Below, one piece after another: positions 16,909-25,326 of a DNA stretch of 64,000 nucleotides (position 1 is the stretch's first letter; every line of letters begins with the position of its first letter). The stretch comes from Granulicella sp. L56. Its GTDB lineage: Bacteria; Acidobacteriota; Terriglobia; Terriglobales; Acidobacteriaceae. Where the stretch lies: the NCBI RefSeq assembly GCF_009765835.1, contig NZ_LMUS01000001.1, positions 1 through 64,000 of the forward strand, given 5' to 3'. The position numbers were made by a program, and so were the translations under genes. Below the pieces are notes generated by a model. The model was not told the origin of the DNA, searched no databases, and saw only the letters and a program-made list of their open reading frames with translations.

Positions 16909-17925
16909 TTAGCGGCCACCCATCGAAAGCAGAACAGTCGCGCCAATCAACGCTGCCATACCCGATCCTAAAAACATCATCGCCCTACGCGAAGCGCGTC
17001 TCCACTCCGCCGTCAATAGCCCGGAGGTTGTCGCCGTCATAATCATGAATATCTGAAATAACCCCCATCCGATGGATGTTCCAAGCGCTCCAAGATATAC
17101 CGAACTCACTCCATATAGTGCAAATGCGCCCATCCACAATATCGCCATCAAGGCTGCCCACAACACGTCTGGCGAATGCCTCGTGAACACTCCCCAACTT
17201 CTATTCTTGCGCAACAGATAAAGGCTATACAAAATATTTGGAACCAACCCGCCAAGCAATGCGATAGGCCACACAGCATAGGCAGCGGCTACAGGAGTGT
17301 TCCCCGCTCTCACTGCAGCCTCTGCCAGTCCCTGTCCAAAGGCAAACGCATAATTCAACATCGGCGCCAGCAATCCACAAAGCACCGCCAGCATCACAGC
17401 CCCGACGTATCCTTGCTGACGCGATAGCTCACCGTTTGCGCTGCGATTGTCATGTTCGCGCAGTTGTCCTCCCCAGGCCGTCAGGACAATTCCCAGCACC
17501 ATCACAATCACACCCACCAATATCTCTACCAGTGCAGCATTGGTAATGAATCTTCGCTGCCCCATAAACAATGGCACCAATGTTCCCAATACCGCGCCAA
17601 GTCCTACAATCACTGCATAGCCAACACCCATTCCTAACCGCACTACTGAGATGCCAAACAGAATCTGAGCGACACCCCATCCTGCGCCAAAGAGCAACGG
17701 GGCATACATCGTGCTCAAGGGAATTGTACGGTAGATCTCAAACAGACTGTCCACCTGCATCAATGCTAGTGCCCACGGCAGTACCAGCAGCGACACCAGA
17801 CTAAACACCAGCCATACATTCTCCCATCGCCAACGCCGAGCAAACTTCATGGGCAACATGCAATTGCCAGACATCACGCCGGCAATCATCGTCAGTCCAA
17901 TTCCTTGCAGCACGGGCCCACTCAT
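16909..17925 (-). CDS. RhaT-like deoxysugar/proton symporter
   Basis: 338 residues from ATG 17925, which overlaps the fuconate dehydratase stop by 4 nt (ATGA); an in-frame GTG at 17931 is the alternative. Ten hydrophobic segments are visible. MIAGVMSGNCMLPMKFARRWRW near the start and the Gly-rich GAGWGVAQILFG are typical of the L-rhamnose-proton symporter RhaT (drug/metabolite transporter superfamily), at near the usual length. Since the upstream gene encodes L-fuconate dehydratase and the locus carries a fucosidase, L-fucose is the most likely substrate, with L-rhamnose also possible. Confidence 0.85.
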   Translation of the reverse strand: MSGPVLQGIGLTMIAGVMSGNCMLPMKFARRWRWENVWLVFSLVSLLVLPWALALMQVDSLFEIYRTIPLSTMYAPLLFGAGWGVAQILFGISVVRLGMGVGYAVIVGLGAVLGTLVPLFMGQRRFITNAALVEILVGVIVMVLGIVLTAWGGQLREHDNRSANGELSRQQGYVGAVMLAVLCGLLAPMLNYAFAFGQGLAEAAVRAGNTPVAAAYAVWPIALLGGLVPNILYSLYLLRKNRSWGVFTRHSPDVLWAALMAILWMGAFALYGVSSVYLGALGTSIGWGLFQIFMIMTATTSGLLTAEWRRASRRAMMFLGSGMAALIGATVLLSMGGR

Positions 17926-19181
17926 CCGCACTTCCGCTCTGATAGCTCTTTCAAGTCGCTCGATGCTCCCGGCTCCTGTGGCGTACGGTAGAACCCTCCC
18001 TCCACCTCCGCCGGATAAATCATGTGACTTCTCAGATGAGGAATGTATTCCAAAAACTGGACCTCGTGCCCCATCGCCACATGATTGAAGAGGACGAGGT
18101 GCTGATGCACCTGTCCCATATCACCCACATGTGGCACTACCGGCAGGTTGAACTTTTTAGCCAGCAGACTCACTGTCAAAAACTCACTTACTCCCGCCAG
18201 CCTCGTGCAATCTGCTTGCACGAAATGCACTGCTCCGGTTTCGATAAAGTTCTTGAACACTACGCGGTTCGGAATATGCTCCCCCGTCGCAATCTTCACC
18301 GGAGCAATCTCTCGCGCCAGTGCTACGTGAGCCATCACATCATCCGGATGCGTCGGCTCCTCAATCCAGAGAGGCCTTAACTTAACCAATTCTGCACACA
18401 TACCTCGCGCGATTGGTAGTGTCCATTGTTGATTCGCATCAAACATGATCGTTCCGGAATCGCCGGCACACTCGCGCAACATTGCAGCACGGCGCAGATC
18501 GCGCGCATGGTCGCGCGATCCCACTTTCAGCTTGAAAGCACTAAACCCCTGACTCATTGCAACTGCCGTCAGTTCGCGCACCTTCGCATCGTCATACGCC
18601 ATCCAGCCAACCGAGGTGTCATAGCCGGGGTATCCCGTATGCAAAATACCCGCTCGCTCTTCGCGCGTCTTCATCTGCTCGTGCAGTATCGCTACAGCCT
18701 GCTGCTCATCCAATACCTCATCCAGATAGCTCAGATCCAGCAACCGCACTACTTCTTCCGGCTGAAGATCCAGCAGTAACTTCCACAGAGGCACTCCTCT
18801 GCTCTTCGTCCAAAGATCGAAACATGCATTTGTAATGGAGGCGAGCGCCAAATGCACCACCCCTTTGTGTGGTCCCAGCCATCGCAACATGGGATTGTCC
18901 GCCATCTGCCGCGACACGCTTCCAAACTCAGCCATCAGGTCTTCGATCGATCGCCCCCGCAAAGGCTGTGCCAGTAGTTCAATCGCCTCGCACACCAGGC
19001 GGTTACCTTCGCCAAGGGTGAGTGCAAATCCCGTGCCGCATATACCCGTCTCAATCGAGCCGAGCCGCGTCACCGCCAGGCAATACTCCGGTGACGTATG
19101 AACTGCATCGCTTCCCGCGCCAGGCGGCAATGGATACCTCGCATCAAATGTTGAAATGCGATCGATTGAACACGCCGCCAT
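17922..19181 (-). CDS. L-fuconate dehydratase (enolase superfamily)
   Basis: 419 residues, with ATG after an AGGAGAAG Shine-Dalgarno. The mandelate-racemase/enolase barrel shows the KxK motif FKLKVG, metal ligands Asp in MFDANQQW, Glu in WIEEPTHPDD and Glu in ATGEHIPN, and the catalytic His in VVPHVGDMG. The YPGYDTSVGWMAY segment is typical of the FucD/ENOSF1 subfamily. It dehydrates L-fuconate to 2-keto-3-deoxy-L-fuconate in the non-phosphorylative fucose pathway. It is co-transcribed with the transporter gene after it; a GntR gene lies 80 bp upstream on the same strand. Confidence 0.9.
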   Translation of the reverse strand: MAACSIDRISTFDARYPLPPGAGSDAVHTSPEYCLAVTRLGSIETGICGTGFALTLGEGNRLVCEAIELLAQPLRGRSIEDLMAEFGSVSRQMADNPMLRWLGPHKGVVHLALASITNACFDLWTKSRGVPLWKLLLDLQPEEVVRLLDLSYLDEVLDEQQAVAILHEQMKTREERAGILHTGYPGYDTSVGWMAYDDAKVRELTAVAMSQGFSAFKLKVGSRDHARDLRRAAMLRECAGDSGTIMFDANQQWTLPIARGMCAELVKLRPLWIEEPTHPDDVMAHVALAREIAPVKIATGEHIPNRVVFKNFIETGAVHFVQADCTRLAGVSEFLTVSLLAKKFNLPVVPHVGDMGQVHQHLVLFNHVAMGHEVQFLEYIPHLRSHMIYPAEVEGGFYRTPQEPGASSDLKELSERKCG

Positions 19182-19261
19182 TCTCTTCTCCTGTTCTAAA
19201 CTTGAAAATCTTTTATTCGGTCCGCTCTACCTTGTCATGCAGATTCGAGTGCTCACTGGAT

Positions 19262-19993
19262 TTACTGTTGGCGTTTACTACGCTTGCCCGACGGAACCTT
19301 CTTCTCCCACTGGTCATAAGCGGTGGCTGCGAACCTTGTCATCACCTGCTGAATATACTGTTCCACCACGCGCCCCTCGCCTTCCAGTATCAGATCGTGT
19401 ATTCGCTGATGAACTTCAAGGTCGTGGGTCCATGGACCGGTTCCCTGCCCGCTTGCCACAACACGTATCCGCACAAACGCAAAAAACGGCAACAGGATCC
19501 TCCGAGCATGTTCCAGCAGGAAAGGGTTTTGCGAAAGCCGGCAAAGCTCCAAATGAAAAGCCAGATCAGCATCCAGCAATTCAGATGCATGACCACGTTT
19601 CGTCGCGCGGCGCATTCTGTCAACAGCTTCCTGCAAGTCTTTTGTATCTACCTTGCGCTCCGCAGCCAGCCTTCCTGCAAGGCCTTCCAGTGCGCCGCGC
19701 AACTCGTACAGCCGCAGAACGTCATCCTCGCTCAGACTCACCACGCGCGCGCTTCGCCCAGCAGCCTTGGCAACAAAGCCTTCTTGCGCCAAAATATTGA
19801 TTGCCTCCCGAATCGAGCCCTGTGCGACGCCAAGCGTCCGTCCCCAGGTCCCTTCCACAATTCGAGAGCCCGGTTTGAGTGCACCGCTAACAATCTCTTT
19901 GCGCAGCCGCTCTGCCAATGCGTGCTTCACCAGCGGCTCATTGCGCTGGGCCACCGGTTTTGCTATTCCTTTTATTACGGTATTGTTTGACAT
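19262..19993 (-). CDS. GntR/FadR-family (FCD) regulator of the fucose locus
   Basis: 243 residues. The N-terminal winged helix (about 20-90) includes LAERLRKEIVSGALKPGSRI and GSIREAINILAQEGFV. The C-terminal all-helical FCD domain (about 95-225) has the metal/effector site residues in DLAFHLELCRLSQN and the later EVHQRIHDLILEG. Such proteins usually repress adjacent sugar-acid genes until bound by a pathway acid. It is divergent from the mutarotase gene; an ATAGG-TG-CCTAT palindrome covers its start codon. Fuconate as effector is inference. Confidence 0.9.
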   Translation of the reverse strand: MSNNTVIKGIAKPVAQRNEPLVKHALAERLRKEIVSGALKPGSRIVEGTWGRTLGVAQGSIREAINILAQEGFVAKAAGRSARVVSLSEDDVLRLYELRGALEGLAGRLAAERKVDTKDLQEAVDRMRRATKRGHASELLDADLAFHLELCRLSQNPFLLEHARRILLPFFAFVRIRVVASGQGTGPWTHDLEVHQRIHDLILEGEGRVVEQYIQQVMTRFAATAYDQWEKKVPSGKRSKRQQ

Positions 19994-20003
19994 AGGTGCC
20001 TAT
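19992..20003. promoter_or_regulatory. Candidate GntR operator between divergent genes
   Basis: A palindrome with 5-bp arms ATAGG/CCTAT around TG overlaps the GntR start codon. A second dyad GTGCT-N4-AGCAC lies at about 20043-20056. Either could be the regulator's site in the 88-bp divergent promoter region. This rests on symmetry alone. Confidence 0.3.
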
Positions 20004-20081
20004 ACTAACGTGTGCGAGCGTATGATCCTCAGATTTCAAATGTGCTAGTGAGCACTTGAGCCAACCATTACAGGAGCGTTT

Positions 20082-20405
20082 ATGCAACGCTATGCCCAGA
20101 TCATCCATCTCCAGCCTGAAGCTGAAGTTGCCTATAAAAAACATCATCAGTCAGTCTGGCCAGAAGTTCTCAGCAAGATTACCGAGTGCAATATCCGTAA
20201 TTACTCCATCTTTCTCCGCGACAGAATTCTCTTCGGCTACTTCGAATATATTGGCGACGACTTCGCTGCCGACATGGCAAAAATGGCCGCCGATACCAAA
20301 ACCCAGGAATGGTGGGCGATCATGAGCCCCATGCAAAAGCCTCTCGAAGACCGAGCAGAGGGTGAGTGGTGGGCCTCGATGAAAGAAGTCTTCCATCTCG
20401 ATTAA
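20082..20405 (+). CDS. L-rhamnose/L-fucose mutarotase (RhaM family)
   Basis: 107 residues, the usual length of RhaM-type mutarotases. ATG follows CAGGAG. Visible family features are the N-terminal RYAQIIHLQPEAE, a KKHHQSVWPEV segment with the catalytic His, RDRILFGYFEY, and the aromatic ending EWWAIMSPMQKPLED...WWASMKEVFHL. It interconverts alpha and beta anomers of 6-deoxyhexoses in the cytoplasm, feeding the correct anomer to the dehydrogenase. Divergent from the GntR gene and upstream of the fucosidase, so L-fucose is the likely sugar. Confidence 0.85.
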   Translation: MQRYAQIIHLQPEAEVAYKKHHQSVWPEVLSKITECNIRNYSIFLRDRILFGYFEYIGDDFAADMAKMAADTKTQEWWAIMSPMQKPLEDRAEGEWWASMKEVFHLD

Positions 20406-20530
20406 GCTTGAAGAGTGCATACAATTGATTGCTTTAAGTGCTTATACATGTAAAAAGCATACTATGCAAGCGATAGATTTTCCATATTTGCTTGACAATT
20501 TATCTTATACATCTTTATTGTTCTCTCCAA

Positions 20531-21889
20531 ATGAGCGCTTATAGCCTTTCTCGCCGTCAGCTTCTACATGCAGGCATTGCCACCGTTTCCCTTCCCCTCC
20601 TCCGTCGATTCGCCTTTGGCGAAAACCTCGAAGACGAGCGTACCGCGTGGTACCGCGAAGCAAAATTCGGTATGTTCATTCACTGGGGCCCCTATTCGCT
20701 TGCCAGCGTTGAAGCCTCCTGGCCGATCATGGAGCCCGGTAAGTGGAACATCACCGAAGCGGAGTACGTTGCGCTGCACAAGCGATTCAATCCCACCAAA
20801 TACGATCCCGACCACTTCATCGATCTCGCTCGTGCTGCCGGCCAGAAGTACATGGTCTTCACCACCAAACACCATGACGGCTTCTGCATGTTCGATTCTT
20901 CCTACACCGACTACAAGATCACGAACACTCCATACGGTAAAGACATCGTCAAACAACTCGCCGATGCCTGCGCGCGGCGCGACATGCAGCTCGGCTTCTA
21001 CTACTCACCGCCAGATATGCATCACCCTGGTTTCCGCGATACATCGAAGCTTGTCCGTGACAATTGGCATGGACAGCCTGAGCGTCCCGAATGGTCGTCT
21101 TATCTCAACTACATGCAGCTACAACTCAGCGAGCTGCTCACGCGCTATGGTGTCGTTAAAGACATCTGGTTCGACGGCCTGAACAATCAGGAAAAATACG
21201 ATGGCCAGCGCTTCCTTGAACTCATCCACAAGCTGCAACCGCCAGCGCTGGTCAACGATCGCATCGGCGTCCCCGGCGACTACGTTACTCCTGAACAATT
21301 CATCCCAAGTGCCATCCCCACCAAAGACGTTCGCATTCAGGCAACAGACACCAGCGTGCAGAAAAAACTGCATACCGGGATACCTTCCGCAGCAGACTTC
21401 CAGCTTTGGGAGACCTGTATGACCATCAACAACACATGGGCTTACAACGCCAATGACCATGACTACAAATCTTCACGCGATCTCATTCGCGGCCTGGTTG
21501 AGGTTACAAGCCGCGGAGGCAACTTCCTTCTCAACGTCGGCCCTCAACCTGATGGAATGATTCAGCCTGAGTTTCAAGAACGTCTGCGATCCATCGGCGA
21601 TTGGATCACCCTCAATGGCGACGCCATCTACGGCACAACCTACGGTCCCATCCAGGGAGAACGGGCATACCGCACCACGGCGAAAGAGAATAATCTCTAT
21701 GTACACGTTTTGGATTGGCCCACCAACGGATTACAACTAAGTGGAGTCAAGCCCAAGGTCTTATCAGCGCGCCTGTTGGCTAACAATCAGCCGCTAACCT
21801 TCCAACAAACCGAGAACGGCGTGCAGATTACCCTGCCACAGCAAGCTCCCGATAAGAATGTCAGTGTTGTCGCTCTAAGAACGCTTTGA
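20531..21889 (+). CDS. GH29 alpha-L-fucosidase, Tat-exported
   Basis: 452 residues from ATG 20531; the open frame extends to a TTG at 20492 but the signal begins at MSAYSLSRRQLLHAG, a twin-arginine-like signal. GH29 features include AKFGMFIHWGPYSLAS, VFTTKHHDGFCMFDS, and the nucleophile Asp in VKDIWFDGL. It releases terminal L-fucose from glycans in the periplasm or outside. The 125-bp gap upstream holds a GCATA-C-TATGC palindrome (20457-20467) and a TTGACA box at about 20493. With the transporter, mutarotase and dehydratase it completes uptake and early catabolism of fucose. Confidence 0.9.
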   Translation: MSAYSLSRRQLLHAGIATVSLPLLRRFAFGENLEDERTAWYREAKFGMFIHWGPYSLASVEASWPIMEPGKWNITEAEYVALHKRFNPTKYDPDHFIDLARAAGQKYMVFTTKHHDGFCMFDSSYTDYKITNTPYGKDIVKQLADACARRDMQLGFYYSPPDMHHPGFRDTSKLVRDNWHGQPERPEWSSYLNYMQLQLSELLTRYGVVKDIWFDGLNNQEKYDGQRFLELIHKLQPPALVNDRIGVPGDYVTPEQFIPSAIPTKDVRIQATDTSVQKKLHTGIPSAADFQLWETCMTINNTWAYNANDHDYKSSRDLIRGLVEVTSRGGNFLLNVGPQPDGMIQPEFQERLRSIGDWITLNGDAIYGTTYGPIQGERAYRTTAKENNLYVHVLDWPTNGLQLSGVKPKVLSARLLANNQPLTFQQTENGVQITLPQQAPDKNVSVVALRTL

Positions 21890-21917
21890 CCGCTTCCACA
21901 TCGGTCTCGTAAAGGGC

Positions 21918-23012
21918 TTACTCCCCGGGCTGAATTACGATCTTCAACGAATCAGCCTGTGGATGCGAAGCCAGATCAATGGCAGCGACTGCATCCTCAA
22001 GAGAGAAGCGATGCGATATCAACTGAGTCAGGTCGAAGCCATTGCGATAGCCATCGAAGACCATGCGCGTAACGTCATCCTGAATAGCGACTGACGCGCT
22101 ATAGGATCCCATCAATGTCTTTTCGTCCATGCAGACTGCGGCCGGATCAAAGGGAGCTTCGCCATGCTGCGTCTGCGCAAAGAGCTGTACGCGGCCGCCC
22201 GGACGAATAGCATCCATCGCCACTTTGATGAGACCGTTGCCCCCCACAGCCAACAACGCGACATCGGCCCCACGTCCTTCAGTGGCTGCCTTTGCCGCAG
22301 CAACCACGTCTCCGTGAGCATCGAGCGAATGATGCAGTCCGAATTTTGCGGCTACGGCGTGACGTTCAGGATAGAGATCGCTGGTAAGAACAGTAGCTCC
22401 GGTTTGCCGGGCAAGCGCCGCAAGCAAAATACCGATGGAGCCTTGGCCAATCACCAGTACAGTCTCATCAGGTTGCAGGTTAAGCAGGCGAATGGCCTTG
22501 TAGCAAGTGTTGACTGGCTCTATGAAAGCCGCTTGTTCGAACGGAATGTCGTCTGGGACTTTGATCAGTCCACGGCGCACAATCCAGTCCATGACGCGAA
22601 TGTACTCGGCGAAGCCACCACCAGAAGGAGCGAAGCCAGCGGTGCAGCCAACCTTCTTGTAGACCTCACACTGCGCAAAGGTCTGCTTGCGGCAGTAATA
22701 GCACTCCCCGCAGGGAATGTGATGGTAGGCCATCACGCGGTCGCCTACCGCAAAGCCGGTAACACCTTCGCCAGCACGAACGATCGTGCCCGACATCTCA
22801 TGCCCAAAGACGCGCGGCGCATCGTGAGATCCGCTATGGATCTTCTTGAGGTCGGTGCCACAGATGCCGCATGTGTGAATCTTTACCAGCACTTCGCCAG
22901 GGCCAATGTCGGGAACGGAAATAGTCTCGACGCGAACATCGTTGATGCCGCGATAGACGGCGGCGCGCATGGTTACGGGAACGGTCACTGTTTGGCCTTG
23001 CTGTAATGTCAA
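21918..23012 (-). CDS. Zinc-dependent polyol/alcohol dehydrogenase, last gene of hopanoid operon
   Basis: 364 residues from TTG 23012, which has an AAGGAA ribosome site; ATG 22970 has none. Medium-chain dehydrogenase layout: catalytic zinc Cys in TCGICGTD and His/Glu in FGHEMSG, structural zinc CGECYYCRKQTFAQC (C-x2-C-x2-C-x7-C), and Rossmann motif GQGSIG. It is closest to the sorbitol/threonine dehydrogenase group, which act on polyol chains with NAD(P). It starts 9 bp after hpnG on the same strand, so it is probably co-transcribed with the hopanoid genes rather than with the convergent fucosidase. A role in reducing ribosylhopane to bacteriohopanetetrol is possible (inference); a sugar role is the alternative. 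Confidence 0.85.
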   Translation of the reverse strand: MTLQQGQTVTVPVTMRAAVYRGINDVRVETISVPDIGPGEVLVKIHTCGICGTDLKKIHSGSHDAPRVFGHEMSGTIVRAGEGVTGFAVGDRVMAYHHIPCGECYYCRKQTFAQCEVYKKVGCTAGFAPSGGGFAEYIRVMDWIVRRGLIKVPDDIPFEQAAFIEPVNTCYKAIRLLNLQPDETVLVIGQGSIGILLAALARQTGATVLTSDLYPERHAVAAKFGLHHSLDAHGDVVAAAKAATEGRGADVALLAVGGNGLIKVAMDAIRPGGRVQLFAQTQHGEAPFDPAAVCMDEKTLMGSYSASVAIQDDVTRMVFDGYRNGFDLTQLISHRFSLEDAVAAIDLASHPQADSLKIVIQPGE

Positions 23013-23021
23013 CGTATTTCC

Positions 23022-23702
23022 TTATGTTTGCTGGTGATACCAGTTTAATTGCAATTCGAGTTCGCTGGTTAGAGACTGCACGGCGCGCTTACTGTTGCTC
23101 GCAAGTGCAAAGAGCTTTGGCCAAAGACGCGGTCGCAGGACTGAATGCGCGGCAAAGGCTGCTTCACGAAACTGTCCGTCCGCCGCAGCAAACTGCGCGA
23201 GTTCCACCATCTCAAACGTGGCCTCGTCCGAGATAGATTTGATGGCACTGAAAGAGAGATTATGCGCCTGCGCAAGACGGGCCACTGTTGCGGCTTCCAT
23301 ATCGACAGCGCTAGCTTTATAAGAAGCGTAAAGACGCTGCTTCTCCTTGCTGCCTGCAATAACAGAAGCGGTAATCAATGTCTGACTGAAGAGGGGATTG
23401 GTGAAACGCTCTCCAGTGCGAACGTCGATAACAACTCCGGCGCGAACGATATCTCCCACGCGAAGGGCAGGATCGCATGCACCTGCGAGGCCAGCCGAAA
23501 GAATAGAGGTAACTGGTTTCAGTGAAAGTGCCGCCTGCACGGCGAGCGTGGCACGATCCGCTCCCATACCTGCACAGGCAACAACGGCAAAGTCATTGGT
23601 ATAGGCCGTGATCTTGTCAGGAAGGCGATGCTCCTGCCATCCACGAACGAGTGCCTTTACCTCGTGCGGCAACGCGGCGATGATAGCTGGGCACTCTTTC
23701 AT
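23022..23702 (-). CDS. hpnG: HpnG, hopanoid-associated nucleoside phosphorylase
   Basis: 226 residues of the MTA/SAH nucleosidase/phosphorylase fold: CAGMGADRATLA, ILSAGLAGACDP (phosphate/ribose site) and the purine-site VDMEAATVARLA followed by IKSISDEA. HpnG removes adenine from adenosylhopane, giving ribosylhopane (or its phosphate) on the way to bacteriohopanetetrol. Start ATG overlaps the hpnA stop by 4 nt. Order hpnH...hpnA-hpnG matches known hopanoid loci. Confidence 0.9.
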   Translation of the reverse strand: MKECPAIIAALPHEVKALVRGWQEHRLPDKITAYTNDFAVVACAGMGADRATLAVQAALSLKPVTSILSAGLAGACDPALRVGDIVRAGVVIDVRTGERFTNPLFSQTLITASVIAGSKEKQRLYASYKASAVDMEAATVARLAQAHNLSFSAIKSISDEATFEMVELAQFAAADGQFREAAFAAHSVLRPRLWPKLFALASNSKRAVQSLTSELELQLNWYHQQT

Positions 23703-24706
23703 AGCTGCTTGTCGAGCGCGGGCGCATAGCCATTCGCGATGAACCAGGCAATCGCAGAGCGCAGTGCGTGATAGACGGGAAGAACCTTGAAGCCCAGTTC
23801 ACGCTCTGCCCTGGCGGAGGAGGCAAACATCGTCTTCTTGCCCATGCGCACCGCTTCCACTGTGGCGCGTGGCTCTTTGCCGCGAAGACGACCCGTAAAG
23901 TTTTCGTCGAAGAAGGCAAAGGCCATGGCTACGGCATGGGGCACCTTCATCGTCGGAGAAGGCAGACCGGTGATCGAAGACATGCGGTCAAGAATCTGCT
24001 TGAGCGTTAGATTTTCGCCGCCGAGAATGTAACGCTCCCCGGGCGTTCCCATCTCCAGCGCTACAACGTGCATTCGAGCTACTTCGTTGACGTCAACCAG
24101 ATTCAGACCGGTGTCGACATAAGCCGGAAACTTTTTATTGAGGAAATCCACAATGATTCTTCCAGTAGGCGTAGGCTTGGCGTCGCCCGTGCCTATCGGT
24201 GTAGTGGGATTCAAAATCATGACATGCTGCCCAGCCTGCGCAGCACGAATGGCCTCTTGTTCACCGAGAAACTTCGACCCCTTATAGGCACCGATCATGT
24301 CCGCAAGGGATACGGGCGTCTCTTCATTCACGATGGAGCCATCGCTCTTGAAGCCCATTGTAGCCACGCTGGAGGTGTAGACAACGCGCTGAACGCCAAC
24401 CTCTCGCGCGATCCTGAGCAACTCGCGTGTGCCATCAACATTGGCCGCATACATCTGCGCCGGATCACGGACCCAAAGGCGATAGTCCGCGGCAACATGC
24501 ACCAGAGCGTCGCAGCCCACAAGCGCCGAGCGCAATTTTTCCGGTTCGCGTAGGTCGCCCACAACCGTCTCTGCGTCAATCCCGGCGAGCGAATCAAGAC
24601 GGCTCGTTTGCCGCGTCAATAGACGAAGGCTCGCACCCTCGGACGCATACGCCCGCGCCACATGGCCGCCGACAAAGCCTGTCGCCCCAGTAATGAATAC
24701 GCGCAC
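23699..24706 (-). CDS. hpnA: HpnA, hopanoid-associated sugar epimerase/reductase
   Basis: 335 residues, with GTG 24706 after AGGAAGAG. An extended short-chain dehydrogenase: N-terminal VFITGATGFVGGHVA (NAD site GxxGxxG), VVYTSSVATMG with the catalytic Ser region, and the YKGSK catalytic Tyr/Lys. Sequence style is that of the dihydroflavonol-reductase-like HpnA annotated in many hopanoid operons; its exact reaction is not established. Sits between the 148-aa unknown gene and hpnG. Confidence 0.88.
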   Translation of the reverse strand: MRVFITGATGFVGGHVARAYASEGASLRLLTRQTSRLDSLAGIDAETVVGDLREPEKLRSALVGCDALVHVAADYRLWVRDPAQMYAANVDGTRELLRIAREVGVQRVVYTSSVATMGFKSDGSIVNEETPVSLADMIGAYKGSKFLGEQEAIRAAQAGQHVMILNPTTPIGTGDAKPTPTGRIIVDFLNKKFPAYVDTGLNLVDVNEVARMHVVALEMGTPGERYILGGENLTLKQILDRMSSITGLPSPTMKVPHAVAMAFAFFDENFTGRLRGKEPRATVEAVRMGKKTMFASSARAERELGFKVLPVYHALRSAIAWFIANGYAPALDKQL

Positions 24707-24754
24707 GTTTCGCTCTCTTCCTATTCTTTCTCAGGAACGATGCATGAAAGCAGA

Positions 24755-25201
24755 TTAGTCTAGCTTCTCCGGCTCAATCTGAATGTTCTTTTCGCCAGCG
24801 GCCTTCTTCTCCCAGTACTTATTAACCCATGCCTCGAAGGTTTTTCCGGCAGCCGTATCGCGTCCCGTGAAGGCGAGTGCGGCGATGTCGGCATAGGCGA
24901 CATTCACCTTCTCACGAGTGGCCGAAGGGATGACGCGAACAAAAGAGTCATTCAACGAAGCACCCGAGCGCCGGTCAAAGAGATAACCCTCTACTTTAGA
25001 ACCGTCTTTACGTGTGATCGTGACATCGCCTCGATAATCGAAGGCCTTTTCGAGCGCCTCACGTACCTCGGCTTCACTCGCCAGATCGGGAACCCAGCCC
25101 TCAAGCACTTCGCGCTCGCGTCCCGCGGCAACTTCGATCTCGTCGGGATTTTCATGCGCCAATTGCGCGAGCTTCGCTGATTCCTGTGTCTCCGTTGCCA
25201 T
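24755..25201 (-). CDS. Unknown 148-aa protein in hopanoid operon
   Basis: Not a family I recognise. 148 residues, no signal peptide or membrane segment. The N-terminal third is acidic and helical (KLAQLAHENPDEIEVAAGRE). The middle has a beta-rich VTITRKDGSKVEGYLFDRRSG that resembles a small Sm-like or SH3-like barrel, then VRVIPSATREKVNVAYADIAALAF. The C-terminus is Lys-rich. It lies 125 bp after hpnH and 48 bp before hpnA on the same strand, so it is very likely transcribed with hopanoid genes. Function unknown. Confidence 0.75.
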   Translation of the reverse strand: MATETQESAKLAQLAHENPDEIEVAAGREREVLEGWVPDLASEAEVREALEKAFDYRGDVTITRKDGSKVEGYLFDRRSGASLNDSFVRVIPSATREKVNVAYADIAALAFTGRDTAAGKTFEAWVNKYWEKKAAGEKNIQIEPEKLD

Positions 25202-25326
25202 CGTTCGTCTCCCTCGATCTTTTTTCCTGTAGAGGTACAGGAAAAGTGAATATCCTAACGCCGTTTTCTCTCAAGAAAAACGGCACTTCGATGATGTTTC
25301 CAGGGCGTGGCAACAGAAAAACAAAT

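Noticed and set aside
19022..19990. Plus-strand 322-aa open frame
   Set aside because: Covers the antisense of the fuconate dehydratase and GntR genes; no recognisable protein features.
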